Shown: one piece after another, positions 38,211 to 51,249 of the stretch
How the letters are laid out: each line of letters begins with the position of its first letter
Numbering within the stretch: position 1 is the first letter of the stretch
Source: Apis mellifera
Lineage: Eukaryota; Arthropoda; Insecta; Hymenoptera; Apidae
NCBI RefSeq assembly: GCF_003254395.2
Contig: NC_037643.1
Span: 14,278,963-14,342,962, forward strand
DNA length: 64,000 bases
Direction: 5' to 3'
Position numbers and translations under genes: made by a program
Notes under the pieces: generated by a model
What the model was told of the DNA's origin: nothing
The model's input: only the letters and a program-made list of their open reading frames with translations
Databases searched by the model: none

Positions 38211-39448
38211 TGTCGATATCGGTTAGATTTATCGCCAAAAATTCAAGCATCCATTCAGATTTATACGTTGAAGGAAATACGGTTTCATCGCTTTTGTCGT
38301 GGATTACCCACGTGAGACCTCGTCTTTGTCGGTGAAACGCGTAGAACCTGCGCCTCATTGTTGTCGGTGGCTGAGCTTTTCATACGTTCGCCGCGCCAAT
38401 TAAACCCACGTGTTGTCGTTACGCTGTGATGGGCGAAGAATGCGTTGAATTAAGAAAGGAATTTTTGAAACAATGTGGATTGAAACGCGCGTGACGATTT
38501 TAGATTTCCATTCTGGATAAGGAAGGACATTTTGTTTAAAAGTAAGACGATAAGATTTTTTTTTTTATTATCAAAAATTAAAGCGTATATTTTTTCCAAT
38601 ATAGATAGAGGATATAGATTTTTGATAAATAAAAAATACAAACGAATGAGAAATGTAACGATTGATTCAAAACAGTCGCTGACAATGCTTCTATTAAACG
38701 CGTGTGCAAAAGGAAAGCTGAATATGTAGAAAATTTTTCTCCATTTTTTCTCCGTGTTTCTTAAAAAAAATTCGAGCATGCGCCATAGAATAGAACATGT
38801 CCATGACGTATACGTTCGCGTCAACCAGACTGAATGCGAATTTCTACATTCTAGTTCGATAAATTTTGGACATCGGTATTTGTAAAAATTTAAAAATTAT
38901 GGCCAAAGTTTACCAATTAGTGGGGCGTTTCGCGCGAAAAGTTGGTAACCGAACCGTCCATTGGGGATTTCACGAAAGTTTCCAGTTTCGGAACGTCTTT
39001 TACAGCCGATATCGGAAGCTTTAATCGACGTTCCAGATTTCACCGAGCCTCTCGATTCTCGATTTTCTCACAATGCGCGATTGTCGTCGAAAATTTGGGA
39101 AACTGATGCTCTTTCGAGACCTCCACCGATGTAAACTCAATTGTCGTTTCATTTAATTTTTTCGAAAACAAATTTCTCTTCTTATCTTCGAGGATATCAC
39201 GATCGAACTCACAAGTGAATCAATACGTGGAAAATTAAGGATTCTATACAAATTTGTGTTATCTGAGAAATTTTATTACGAATCTATTCGTAATAAATAA
39301 ATTATTCGTAGAAAATTCATAGAATCTAAATGAGAATTTATTCTATTCTTTTTGTACGTGCATTCTATAGAAATTTTCAACCTTGCACAAATGTGTAAAC
39401 ATCCAAAGTCCTTTTTACAATAATTCTACGCGAAGCCGAAGATAAGTG

Positions 39449-39905
39449 TACTGTTTACTGCTAGAAAAAAGTATCGTGGAACGGCACAAGGGCAAGAGAG
39501 TCCTTTGCTATCCCCACTTCAGACGCTTTGTTGACAATCCCACCACAGTACAGCACAGTACGCCACAGTACAATACACCACAGTAGTAGAAAAGTTATAA
39601 TTTAGAATTATTCAAAATCGCAGAAATTATTTTCATTGAAATATTTTCGAAATTATTTTATATAATTATTATCTGAATTATATTATATAAAATATTATAT
39701 TAATATATATTATTTAAAAATAAAATTATATTTATAAATTAAATTATTCTCAATTCAAAATTAGTCTACGTATATTATGAAAAATAAAAAAAATTTTATT
39801 TTTATATTATAAAATTGATATAATCGATATGTTTTCTTTAGATTTCTTTAGATTTTTATATCTATGTTAGTGCGATATAGATTACTATAGGCGACAAATA
39901 TCACG
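39449..39905 (+). mobile_element. Non-autonomous terminal-inverted-repeat element, truncated copy A
   Basis: From tactgtttactgctagaaa to about gcgacaaatatcac, the plus strand aligns to the reverse complement of 48031-48585. The clearest match is tatccccactt, then agacgctttgttgac, then aatcc, then cagtagtagaaaag, with weaker AT-rich similarity through to ctatag/gacaaata. The left terminal repeat is present; the right terminal ~60 bases are missing. A short ACAGTA repeat expansion (39541-39586) is specific to this copy. No coding sequence is present. Confidence 0.75.
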
Positions 39906-41931
39906 TCGATCGATCTAATAAGATCAAAAACAAAAAACGCGAAATCATTCAAACTTGAGTATTTTCAAAAATATTCTCACTTCTCAGCTAAGAATCTCGT
40001 TAAAATTTCATTTCGCGAGCAACGCGTCCTTTCCAGTTCCCCGTTCGTTCAAGCTTGCTTCTTCGTCCCTCGAAATACAGCCTTCATAGGGGAGAGGAAG
40101 ACAGAGCACGCGAGATATTGCATCGCGGGTGCTCCAGGAATTTCGTCGTCCTTACATCGCGCGACATATTTCATGGAAAGCCGCCTTTCTTCTTGCGACC
40201 ATCTCCATTGCAACGAGATCGAACGTCTTCGCTCCGTGATAATGTAAATTTACAAATAAACGAAATTCTTGCAAATTTCCATATTTGTCGCGGTTTCAAT
40301 TTTTCAAGGAATAGTTTTTTTTATGAATTATCGTAAGAATGTCGTTCTTTTTTTTATATGTAACATAATTCACAAGGAAGCGAAAATTTATCTTTTTGTA
40401 TAAATAAAGCTTGATTATAGCTAGAAAAAATTTTGATATTAATTTCAAATTTGGAAATTAACTTTCTGTTAAATATTTAATTAATTATAAAAGTTATAAA
40501 AGTTAAATATTTTATTTGTCTAAATATTTAATTAATTGTAAGTGATTTTTTTATATTGTGTGAGTGGTTTTTTAAAAAATACTAATCAAAATCGAGGAAA
40601 TTAATTCTAGACTGGATTCGTGCGAATTATCAAGAGTGGATTATTAGAAAATTATTGCATGATTATATAAGTAAAAAATGTAGAATAAAATTATTTTATC
40701 AAATAACTTTGAAGTAACTTTGAAGAAAGGAACTTCTTATCTCTAAATTTTGAATACCATGAATTTTAAGAAGATTTGGATTTTTCTCAAACATTGCTCA
40801 ATGCTTTTTTTTCCAAAAAAAAGAACAAAGAAAGTGTGGAACAGTCGGTTCAAAGACCATTAATGTCGCATTAATCGCAAGCAAAGACGCTTTGCTTTTC
40901 CTCTTTTTTTTTTTTTCTCTCTCTCCTTTATTCTCGAACGTTCCACTCTCTTCCCTCTTTCCAATGCTGTTTCCTTTGGCACACTTCCAAACGAATCATA
41001 GCTCTACCCGCCACGGATCACGTTTTCGAGCCTTCCCCTCTCCAGAAATTAACTTAGGATTCTGTTGAACTCGCGTTACAAAGAGACCACGAACGTTTGT
41101 ACTCTTGCTATCCTTCGACAACGGGCGCTTGTTAGCCGTCAATGAGAGAAAATCGTTCTTGACTCTGATTTATGCCCGTGAAATTCGAGTAAACGACTCC
41201 CCTAAGAATCATGCGACTTTATTACGAATCTTCACGAAGCGGGATGGATCTTGAAGAATTTTTTTTTTTTTTTTTTTTGGATAAATGAGGATCATAACAT
41301 ACGAATTTCTTTCTTTTCTTTTATAAAAATAAAAATTGCATTATTTCAAAAATTTAAAATTAAAATTTGAAAAACCCCTTCGTGCAGAATAATTTCATCA
41401 TTATAAATTAATTATAGATAATATAAATAATGATAAATCTTCACTGAGATTTTATTCTAATAAATGATGAATGACTTCGAATAACAATCTTCATTTTTAA
41501 CAAATCTTATCTTTAGAATGCAAATTGAGATATTTCTTTAAATTTCACATTTATAATTAAAATTCAAAGATCGAAATCTTTCATTTTTCTTCGATTTTAA
41601 ACTTTCGTGCTCGAAAAATGCTTCGAAAAAAAAAATTGTTACGAGATAATTATAAATAAATAATCACAAGAAAATAAATGTAATCCAAAATTTCGTAAAA
41701 TTAAACGTACATTCGTCGAAGAATTAAAATTCGAAGAAACATCCGTTCTCTCTTCAAAAGACTTTCACGTTCGGCGCAGAGACAATTACAAGATTTAGTT
41801 CCAGAAACGTCCGAGATCACGTAAGAAGCAGGCTTCCAACCCGGCTCGATTGTTTTTCCAGACGCGGCGCGATTTGTAATTTCACGTTATTTCACGATTC
41901 AATTAATGAAACGTCAAGGGCAGCCGGTTTA
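39906..41931. other. Non-coding stretch
   Basis: AT-rich with poly-T runs (41260-41279) and a pyrimidine-rich tract at 40895-40930. The segment 40020-40230 is CpG-richer. No exon is supported. Confidence 0.5.
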
Positions 41932-42438
41932 CTAGCTTTCGCTGGAAGGTTGCCGATTCTTCATCGAGAGAGAAAAAAATCGCGGAATCGAGGGAAGAGG
42001 TATCGAAATCCTGGCGTGGAAATTTTTTCTTTTTTTCCACTTCCAGCCAAATAAATCGTCTCGGGGATCCAATATCTCCGAGAAGTTTACGCCGCAATGG
42101 TGGCGCTCTCTGTCGGTCAAAGTTTCTCCAATGCGGAGAAGCTTTGTTGCCGCTTTTCGGCCAACTTCCAATTCGTGTCTCATTGTTGCGAGATCGTTGT
42201 CTCCGTGAGAATCGACGAAACGCTTTTGTCGCTTTTCGAAAACATTTTCCGATCGATCCACGGGGAAAGTGTGCGATTGTGGTCTGAAATAAGAAATCTT
42301 TGCGTCCAGTGGAATAATATTATTGATCGATAACCTTTTTCGATTGTTGTCAACGAGGAAATTTATCGTAACGTAATGGAATAACAGTTCATTAACAACC
42401 GTTTCCAATCGGTCTTTGAGATTTATGACTGTTTTCAT
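41932..42438 (-). CDS. Unidentified 168-codon reading frame
   Basis: This is the longest ATG-initiated frame in the window not made of simple repeats. It starts at 42438-42436 (weak context, ATTCCATGA) and stops at 41932. The product would be hydrophilic and charged, with no signal peptide or membrane segment; residues ~85-145 (MRHELEVGRKAATKLL onward) look most protein-like. There is no recognised domain. A 78-codon ATG frame overlaps on the plus strand (42097-42333). A frame of this length is not very rare by chance in a moderate-GC patch, so real coding is uncertain. The upstream side abuts a tandem duplication. Confidence 0.22.
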   Translation of the reverse strand: MKTVINLKDRLETVVNELLFHYVTINFLVDNNRKRLSINNIIPLDAKISYFRPQSHTFPVDRSENVFEKRQKRFVDSHGDNDLATMRHELEVGRKAATKLLRIGETLTDRERHHCGVNFSEILDPRDDLFGWKWKKRKNFHARISIPLPSIPRFFSLSMKNRQPSSES

Positions 42439-42463
42439 GGAATATTTGTAGAATAGTGAATTG

Positions 42464-42770
42464 TAGACTTTGAGAATATTTTTGATCTTCGTTTTCGTGA
42501 TTGCAACATGATTGAATAGTTTAAGTGATTAATAATCTTTTTTAATTCGGTGAGGAAACGACTTGTCAATTATTTTCATGGCAAATTGGATTATTGAATG
42601 CTGGATTTTCTAGACTTTGAGAATATTTTTGATCTTTGTTTTTGTGATTGCAACATGATTGAATAAATATAAGTGATTAATAATCTTTTTTAATTCGGTG
42701 AGGAAACGACTTGTCGATTATTTTCATGGATTGTTGAATAGTGAATTTTGAAAATATTTTTGACGTAATA
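42464..42770. repeat. Tandem duplication, 147-bp unit, two copies plus partial
   Basis: The block tagactttgagaatattttt starts at 42464 and 42611 and is followed by long near-identical sequence (gattgcaacatgattgaata, taataatcttttttaattcg, gtgaggaaacgacttgtc). A third partial start (gaaaatatttttgac) follows. Confidence 0.9.
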
Positions 42771-45700
42771 ATATATATTTATTCTTGTAATGAAATTGTA
42801 ATAAATTAAGAAAAAGAAAAGGGTGTTTATAAATGGATTAATAATTTTTTCGAAGCTTCGAAAATTTTACAATAAAATTGTATAATAATATTTCGAAATA
42901 GAATTTATTTTTTTTTTTATAAAAATCTGACGAATTACGATCGAAAATAATTTTCTTCCCAAAACTTCAGATTTTCAGAAACGCATGCAACGAGAAAAAG
43001 CTTGTAAAACGTACGTTCAATGAAATCGTATTTCATCGTTACAAAAACTTTTATGGTTCGCACTGTTAATACAGATCTATGGGGACGGCCGTGGAAAAGA
43101 ATGCATAGCAATAAACGCAGGAGGCTAATTAATAGTTGGTATCATGAAAACAATCATAGAGTAGTTTAGTCGCAGATTTATGGAGTACTAAAAGAATTTT
43201 TTTCTCGTTATATCGGCTAATCTTTTTAAATCGAAATTAAGATAAATATCTAGCAGTATAACTCGATTACATTTACATAAAATTTCCTACTTGAACATCG
43301 AGTCTGTGAAAAAAGATTCTCATCAACGTTGATTGAAAAGAAAAAGTCGATTTAAGATAAACAAACGCGATATATAACTCAATTATTATTATCATCGTAT
43401 AATTTATATAAAATTAATATTCCATAATTACTTTTATGCGAATCATTTAGACCCCCATTAACTCGTTGAAAAAATCAAACTAGTCAAAAATTTCGAATAA
43501 TTAATTTATTTTTATATACTTTTATTAAAATTCTCTCGAACAATATTTACAATATTTCTTATCTATTATAATCGATCCGCTTTTCATATAATCTCAATTA
43601 TTATTATTATTATTATTATGTTTTGAATAATAAATCATTGAAATAACTTTATTAAATTAAATTTAAATAAATCATTGAGATATACAAACCTTATTTGCAC
43701 ATTCCATATTTTATTACTATCAACCGTCAAAATTAATCGAGAGGTTATATTATTCCCCTCGATCGAAAGCAACAAGAAAACTTGGGCAGCGGAACGTATC
43801 CGTTGAACTATAAAAAACCTAGCGAAAGTAGCGATATTTCCTCGAGAAGGATAGAAGCTAAAGAGCGAGAGAGAGAGGACGCGCCTTAACGCGGGCCGTC
43901 CATTTCTCGCGAGGATCGTCGAAAAGTTTGGAAGCGCGGGGAAGGGGGAGGGGGAGGGAGAGCAGGGCCGGCCCATTCGAAATTTCACCGAGGAGATCCG
44001 CGCACACGCGGGCAACTTTTCCCTCGTGGGCGCGGGACGCCGATGAAAAAAGGAAGATTTATTTGCCGGATCCGTGACCGGAATGCCGGGTGAAAAATTG
44101 CGGCAGATAAGGAAACTGCGCCGGGAAACCGATGCCAAATATCGGTTATTACTTCGAATAACCTCTGTTCCCCGCGTGGTAAGAGAAAAAAAAAAAGAAA
44201 TAAATACGCGAGTATGATAATCCTTTGTCGTTGGGAATATAAATTGGAATTTTTCAGGATTAGAATTGGTGGTTGCTGCTTTTTCCCCTCTATGTTCTGT
44301 AAAAAATATGCGAATTAATCTTTTGTTGCTAGGATAATATCGTTTGGATGAAAATAATGAAGAGATAGGTGATTAATAATGAAAACTATATATGATAATC
44401 CTTTTTTATAATAAATTAGGGAAAGAAAAGAATTTAGAAGATTGGAATGATTTTTTAAAAAATAATCCGAATCTCTCTTTTGTGGTTAAAAATGGAAAAA
44501 GAATTTTTGAGAGACTTGTTTCTACTCTTAGACTCGAAATTGATTCATAATTTCTAATAACGTTCTTTGCTTTGTAGGAAAAATAAATATGAATTAGGGG
44601 AGGGAAAAATTGAAGAGAAAATTGATGTTAAAAAAGGGACTTAATTTAAATATATAAGCACAATATAGCTGAAGGATATAGTTTGAAAATTGTCAAGAAG
44701 ACTTATATAATAGTTTGGCAGTTATCAAAGGAAATTATTAAACTTTTCAAGTTCGCCAACAAAGTGTCTTGAGAAAGTTTCCAAACAGAATATATTATTC
44801 CGCGATGATACTTTGAGAATATTTCGTAGTCAATTTCAAAATACGATGGAAAGGAAAAAAAAATATAAATTCGTAAACTTTATTCATTTTCTTTTATTTT
44901 TATTGTCATTGAAATTATTATTTAATTTTTGAATAAAATGAAAAAAGAAAAACGAATAATAACGTATTATCTCATCGCGATAATTCCCGGAATTCATGCA
45001 AAATTCGGAAAAATGGTTTATTGAACTTTGAACATAGAAAGCTCTCTAGCGTTTTCCCCGCTTCACGGATTTCGCTTCATCGAACTGCTACCCTTTATCT
45101 CTCACGAAAATTCCTCGAATGGATTTTCCTCTCGCGATGTAAAAGATTGCTTCGTGCAAAAAAATTCGGGGAATTTTTCGAATAAAGGAAACCAGAAGTT
45201 CATTAGAATAAAAGTAATAAACAATTTTGAAGTATTAGAAAATTTTCATTTTCAAACTACGAGAGGAACGAACAAAAAAGATCTTATAAATTCCAATCCC
45301 TTTTCTCCGATTTTTTTCGTTTCCTATTACTCATTAAAAACTTATCTCGTCGAGAAAAGAAAAGAAGAAAAACTATTCAAATATCTCTCCATAATTGGAT
45401 ATTTCTGAAATATAATTCTCAATTTCAAATACTCAACTTTTCCTTCGAAGAAATATATTTTTTTTCCACTCGATTGAAAAAACTTTCCCAACCTCGCGTT
45501 ATTCGTGCACCAAGCGCTTTAACACATTAAAACTTGCCGGTAAAATAAATGGTAAATAAAAGATTAATAGTTAAACTTGAGACGCGGACGTCTTTGTCGA
45601 TGCTCGTAGAGACTCTGCCAAAGTAGACGCGTATACACGCCTAGAAACACGCTTTGCCAAAATTAACGTACACGTGCGCGCGCACGTAGAGAGAGAGAGA

Positions 45701-46824
45701 AATAGATGCGCGCATACATACGACAGAGAAAGAAGATTTCCAAGGCTAATTCAGGAATCCGCAGGTTACCGGATGAAAAAGTTTCGTCGCGAAATTTTTC
45801 TTACCGCAATTTGTTTCCCCTTCCGAGTGAAAAATGAGATTTCACGAGCGAACTCTTGGTGGTGGTAACTTTACCCTGGAATTAAGTTCAATGCATCTTT
45901 ATAACTCCACCCGAATTTTTGCTTTATTCCTCGCGTAACGAGATCGTTTCGCTGTCGTTAATCAAGAGTTTGAAAATTCGGGGGAGAGGAGAGAGAGAGA
46001 GAGGTGAAAGATGCTCGGGACGATTTTAGTGATCGTGTTTGAATAATAACGGAGCATTTTAATCCCTTATTATAATTCCTTTTTTACGAGAAAATAATTG
46101 GGAGGAATACTTGGAAATGTGACAATTTTTTTACAACTATACATCTACGATTATTCTTCTTTGAATTTATCTTATCTTATATCCTTTCGTTATTGCAACC
46201 ATCGTAGTCATGGTAATAAAACAATCGGTAACAAACAACAATATCAAAATTCCAAATTGGTGCAAACACTAAGTTTCCAAGTCGCATCGTTCGTTCAAAA
46301 CAAAATCACAACACGTATAAAATACGTATCATAAATATGTATCCTGGCTGCAAAGTTTATCACAGTGTGACACGACACGTGTACGGTGAACCAACGGAGG
46401 AAACATCGAACAGTGACCCCCTGCATTATCGTTCGAGGTTGAAAAGGGGTTGAAAAAAGTTGGGTAACCTCAGCTTGAAGGATTTCAGAGGTGTATTTGC
46501 TTTCTCTGCGACGCAACGAGGGGTGAAGGTATACTACGGAGGAAGTTCGACTCGATGGGATCGTTAAGCCTCCAATCCCACAGGTAGAGGTAAGAGGCTT
46601 AGTGCGAAGCGGGGGTGGACTGACACGGCCTTATTAACGAGAGTCGGATGAAAACAGGTGCGCACGGCCAATGGTAGGTAATAGGTAAATTCCTCGCGCT
46701 GTAAAATTTCCGCGCTTTACGTTTCTTCGTTTTTTTTTTTTTCTTTTTTTTTTGTTCCATGCTTTTTACCAAAGATTCTGATTTTTTTGTGTACAGTGTT
46801 CCGTTGCAACCGAGTCTGGTCGTA
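42771..46824. other. Non-coding stretch
   Basis: CpG- and G-rich at 43850-44170, otherwise AT-rich. The minus-strand 167-codon frame over 43635-44138 lacks an ATG at its first codon and looks compositional. The segment 46340-46690 is CpG-richer and holds a donor GTAGAG|GTAAGAG (exon end 46589) just after an acceptor-like cccacag, without a recognisable coding frame. An (ATT)n run is near 43602-43618. Confidence 0.45.
43938..43959 (+). other. G-quadruplex-prone G-run cluster
   Basis: Four consecutive runs of 3-5 G, separated by one or two bases, fit the classical quadruplex pattern. It lies in a CpG-rich block. Confidence 0.75.
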
Positions 46825-48012
46825 GCAGTTAAGTAGTAGAAGAAAATTTTTTTGTGGGCTAAAATTAAACGTATTTGATTAAATAAATTAAATAATTAAT
46901 GTTTCGAAAATGTCAGATTGTTTGTAATTTCGTAAAATTAGGTACTTGAACGAAGATTGCTACGTTGCAAAATTTCGTGAAATAAAATAAAATAGTTTAC
47001 TAATGGAAATTTTCGAAGATTGTAAATTTTTAATATATGAAAGATAAGGAATATGATATTCATATAATTAAAATTAAAATATTTTGTAAATAATTAATCA
47101 ATTTTCAACATAAATATCTTAATACTTTTTTAAGCAGTTAAGTAATAGAAGAAAATTTTTGTGGGCTAAAATTAAACGTATTTGATTAACTAAATTAAAT
47201 GTTTCGAAAATGGTAAAATGTCAGATTGTTTTTGTAATTTTGTAAAATTAGGTGTTTTGAACGAAGGTGTTTCGAAGATTGCTACGTCGCAAAATAAAAT
47301 AAAATAGTTTATTAATGGAGATTTTCGAAGATTGTAAATTTTTAATATATGAAAGATAAGGAATATGATATTCATATAATTAAAATTAAAATATTTTGTA
47401 AATAATTAATCAATTTTCAACATAAATATCTTAATACTTTTTTAAGCAGTTAAGTAATAGAAGAAAATTTTTGTGGGCTAAAATTAAACGTATTTGATTA
47501 ACTAAATTAAATGTTTCGAAAATGGTAAAATGTCAGATTGTTTTTGTAATTTTGTAAAATTAGGTGTTTTGAACGAAGATGTTTCGAAGATTGCTACGTC
47601 GCAAAATAAAATAAAATAGTTTATTAATGGAGATTTTCGAAGATTGCAAATTTTTAATATATGAAAAATAAGGAATATGATATTCATACAATTAAAATTA
47701 AAATATTTTGTAAATAATTAATCAATTTTCAACATAAATATCTTAATACTTTTTTAAGCAGTTAAGTAGTAGAAGAAAATTTTTGTGAGCTAAAATTAAA
47801 CGTATTTGATTAACTAAATTAAATATTTCGAAAATGTCAGATTGTTTATAATTTCGTAAAATTAGGTGCTTGAACGAAGGTGTTTCGAAAATTGCAAACT
47901 TTTAATATATGAAAGATAAGGAATTTTACGATATTAATTATTAATATTAAATTAAAATATTTTATAAATAACTAATCAATTTTCAAAATAAATATCTTAA
48001 TATTTTTTTAAA
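46825..48012. repeat. Four-copy tandem array, ~312-bp unit
   Basis: The marker gcagttaagta starts at 46825, 47134, 47446 and 47758, giving periods of 309, 312 and 312. Copies 2 and 3 are nearly identical, while copies 1 and 4 are more diverged and carry deletions, so the inner units were amplified most recently. The two matching 61-codon minus-strand frames reflect the repetition, not genes. The array ends 19 bases before an inverted-repeat element. Confidence 0.95.
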
Positions 48013-48030
48013 GAATAAAAAGATGTGATG

Positions 48031-48585
48031 TACTGTTCACTGCAGGAAAGAAGTCTCGTGGAAGAAATGCTAGTCTGATTGGTAATGTGGAAGGAAACGC
48101 CTATTTTCACACACATTTTTATCTCTACCATGGTATTTGTCACACACATCCAAACGACGATCTAAACCTCGATGTATTAGGCTAATAGAATTCAGAAAAC
48201 GTATCGATGTAATATAAAAAGTTTTTTATTTTCTTATAATATGTAATCTAATTATGAATTGACAATAGTTTAATTTATAAATGTATTCAAGTAGTAAAAA
48301 TAATAATTATATATATATTAATAAGCTAGACTATAGATACGTTAATATTATAACAAAATAATTAATAGTTTTGAAAATATTTCAATCTTAGATGATTATC
48401 CTAACGTATTTTCTTAAAATAATTTTTACGATTGAATATTACATCTTTTCTACTACGATGTAGCGTGTGGTGTCAGGATTGTCAACAAAGCGTCTAAAGT
48501 GGGGATAGTGGGCGGTCCTAACGAAGGACACTTTTTGCCTCTGTGTCGTTCTGCGAGACTTCTTCTTTCCAGCAAAAGAATTGTA
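48031..48585 (-). mobile_element. Non-autonomous terminal-inverted-repeat element, full-length copy B
   Basis: The left end, tactgttcactgcaggaaag followed by aagtctcg, matches the reverse complement of the right end, tacaattcttttgctggaaa followed by gaagaagtctcg. This gives imperfect terminal repeats of ~30 bp bordering ~555 bp. The interior is AT-rich with no reading frame, as in a miniature inverted-repeat element mobilised in trans. TA dinucleotides at both outer ends could be a Tc1/mariner-type target duplication, but this is tentative. Copy A (39449-39905) is in the opposite orientation. Confidence 0.78.
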
Positions 48586-51043
48586 CAAAAATATAAGTTA
48601 TATATTTATATCTTGTCGGAAGAGTTACTTCGGAAAAATTTATACATTTATCGATTCATCTCCATTCTTTGTCGAAATTTTAACGATAATCCTTATAAAT
48701 AAAAGGAAAATAAAAGATCGTTCGATCAAAGTCTCAATTATTTCGTAGCTATTCTAACATTCAATCTATTATGTTCTAATCGGTTACTCTGTCACTCGAT
48801 CGACATTTGTGAAAAAGGAATATATATATATATATATATATATCGAGTGTTCATCGAACAATGTGACATTTTGCGCAAGAGGAATAACCATCGTCGTGTT
48901 TTCAACGTAATGAATCGTTCAACTGGCAAATGTCAAACTCTGTCACTCAAATAGTCACGAATTCACTGTTTTATATGTGCGATATATGTGCATATCGACG
49001 GAAGAAGTTTGAAATAGTGAAGTACGCGTGACTCATTAATTGAAATCATGTATACTAGCAATCGTTCTGTGAAGAGTGTCAGTGATTTCGAAAAGAAAAT
49101 ATAAGCATTGTGATATTGTCGTGTTGTTTTCATTGAAAAAAGAATTTCGTAAATTTTAAAAGATTAAGAAAAATTTTATCATTTTTTTCTTTGAATTGTA
49201 ATTGAAGAATACATTTATTTAATCCATTCATTTAAATAAAAAATAAACTTAAAAAATATTTTTAATTTTTGAAAGATTTTGTCCTTCTTAATTATATTTT
49301 GATCTTAACCTAATTAAAAATTACTCAAATTACTTAATAAAGTTACGGCAATGATCGTTCGTAACATCTGGCAGCAATTAAGATTTCAACGTTTGAAATC
49401 TAATCTAACATTCGAAAAGTGTTAATGATCTGATTAAAAATTATTATTTAAAATCGTACTGCCAATTTTAGGAGTTAATCGAATTTTTTTGTCACGGTAG
49501 AAAAATTCCAGTTGCAATTTCCACCGGCTTTTTATCCCTGTGGATCGCCTCGTAGCGAGGCAAAAATTTTCTACTGCGTTCCAGCCAGCACGTTCAGCTC
49601 TGCCATTCTATCGCGTCGTTTGTCGGAAACGAGCGCACTAAACTATGCAAATGTTCTCATCAAAAGAGGGCAATTTGAAATCGAAGGACCAATGGGGTTT
49701 TCTAGTTGGAGTTCCCTCTTTCCCTTTATCTGTTCTCCCCTTATTTTTATTACACGGATAACGATTCTTAAAAATTAATCGAGAACAACGTGTTATTAAG
49801 TAACCTTGTCAAGTGAAAATTAACTTTTCTCCGTGACACATACGCGATTTATTTTTTTATTATTAGTGCGAAAAATTCTTCATAAAAGTTATAAAAGTTT
49901 TTCTACTCTTGTTTGAAAAAAGAAAATCCGCTGTAAGAATTTGAAAAAATAAAAATGTTTATAGTGAATATATGAATATAATTATAAAATTATTTATAAA
50001 TAAAGGGTATATTTATTATGCAATTTTTAGTACCTTTATTTATATTTTTGAACAGAAAATTCATCAGATTCATAAAGAAAATGTTAAAGGTAATTCGTGT
50101 TTGATGTTTTTTTTTAACCTGTGTCGCTATATATTGACCTTTTCCTGAGAAAAAAAAAAGATGAATTCACTGACCTCGCGTAAAATCGTCGCAGTAGGTC
50201 AAGGTCATGTACTGTCAACCAACCTTTCTTTTTTGTTAAAAACTCTTTTATTTACACGTCTCTTCCGTCCTCATTTTTCATATTCAATATTCCATTCCAT
50301 TCCATTCAAAGATCATTCCAAGGTCACGGCAATTGTCATTGAATTCATCTTTAAACCTAATATTTCTATCCTATTCTACGATTTGACAATATTATCTCCA
50401 TTTAGATCGAATATCCTCGTCGCAACGCACACTCTTTGTCTTTCGTGAGATACAATACGAATAAATGCATTAATTAAAAATTGAAAAAGGAAACAACAAT
50501 AAAAGGACAATCGTACAAGCATACGATTCGAAGAGAAATTAGACTGTGAAAATTGAAAATTGTATAAAAAGTATGCAGACGTGTATATTATACTTTTACG
50601 AATCGCATTAACTTCTTTTTTTTAAACGCTCCATGCATCGAATACACGGAGTTGAAAGTTCTTCTCGAGGTGACGGAAAAGTTCGGCCAGAGGCGAGTTC
50701 GAATTCCAATAGACGACCACGTGGCGCGCAAATGTTCGTGAAACGCGGTTTGGATTTCCATGAGAAACGTTCGCAATTGGCAGGAAAGTTTCCGCGCCAC
50801 GTGATGTCCGGAGAACCGTGAGAATGGCCAAGGGGGGAGGGAAGCGGAGGCCACTTGGTAAATACGTACAACCAACTTTTCGAGAGCCATTGTCTTTTGC
50901 CATGAGAGAACTTCTCGAAAGAAACCAGTTTCGAAGTTTCCAACTTTGCATGGAACATGGTCCAGACCTATTGGGTATTGAGTGAGTCTTCCTTTCGATC
51001 GTCTCCCTTTGTTCGTCGAAAAAAGAATGGAGAGAAAGAGAGA
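48586..51043. other. Non-coding stretch with (TA)n and a CpG-rich patch
   Basis: A (TA)n run of about 12 units lies at 48820-48843. The patch 50620-50990 is CpG-rich and open in all three minus-strand frames at once, a sign of composition, not coding. The remainder is AT-rich. Confidence 0.5.
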
Positions 51044-51249
51044 GACTGAGACTGAGACTGAGACTGATACTGAGGCTGAGACTGATACTGAGACCGAGAC
51101 CGAGACCGAGACCGATATTGATACGAAGACCGATACTAAGACTGAGACTGAGATCGAGACTGAGACTGAGATTGAGACTGATACTGAGGCTGAGACTGAG
51201 ACTGATACTAATACTGATAGTGAGACTGAGACTGAGAGAGAGAGAGAGA
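51044..51249. repeat. (ACTGAG)n hexanucleotide array ending in (AG)n
   Basis: Degenerate ACTGAG units with ACCGAG, GCTGAG and ATACTGAG variants, closed by an (AG)n tail. It is more diverged than the array at 26705. The 261-codon minus-strand frame crossing it is a repeat artefact. Confidence 0.95.

Larger units (their letters stand above)
36310..39448. other. Non-coding stretch, possibly intronic
   Basis: AT-rich sequence with three separate notable elements listed individually: a purine-pyrimidine block at 37497, a G-run cluster at 37712 and a perfect palindrome at 38176. CpG-richer blocks lie at 38320-38430 and 38930-39110. Confidence 0.5.

Noticed and set aside
43635..44138. 167-codon minus-strand frame
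   Set aside because: The first codon is TTG rather than ATG, and the open length follows from a CpG-rich block; the sequence shows no domain.
47190..47687. Two near-identical 61-codon minus-strand frames
   Set aside because: They are the same part of two units of the 312-bp tandem array.
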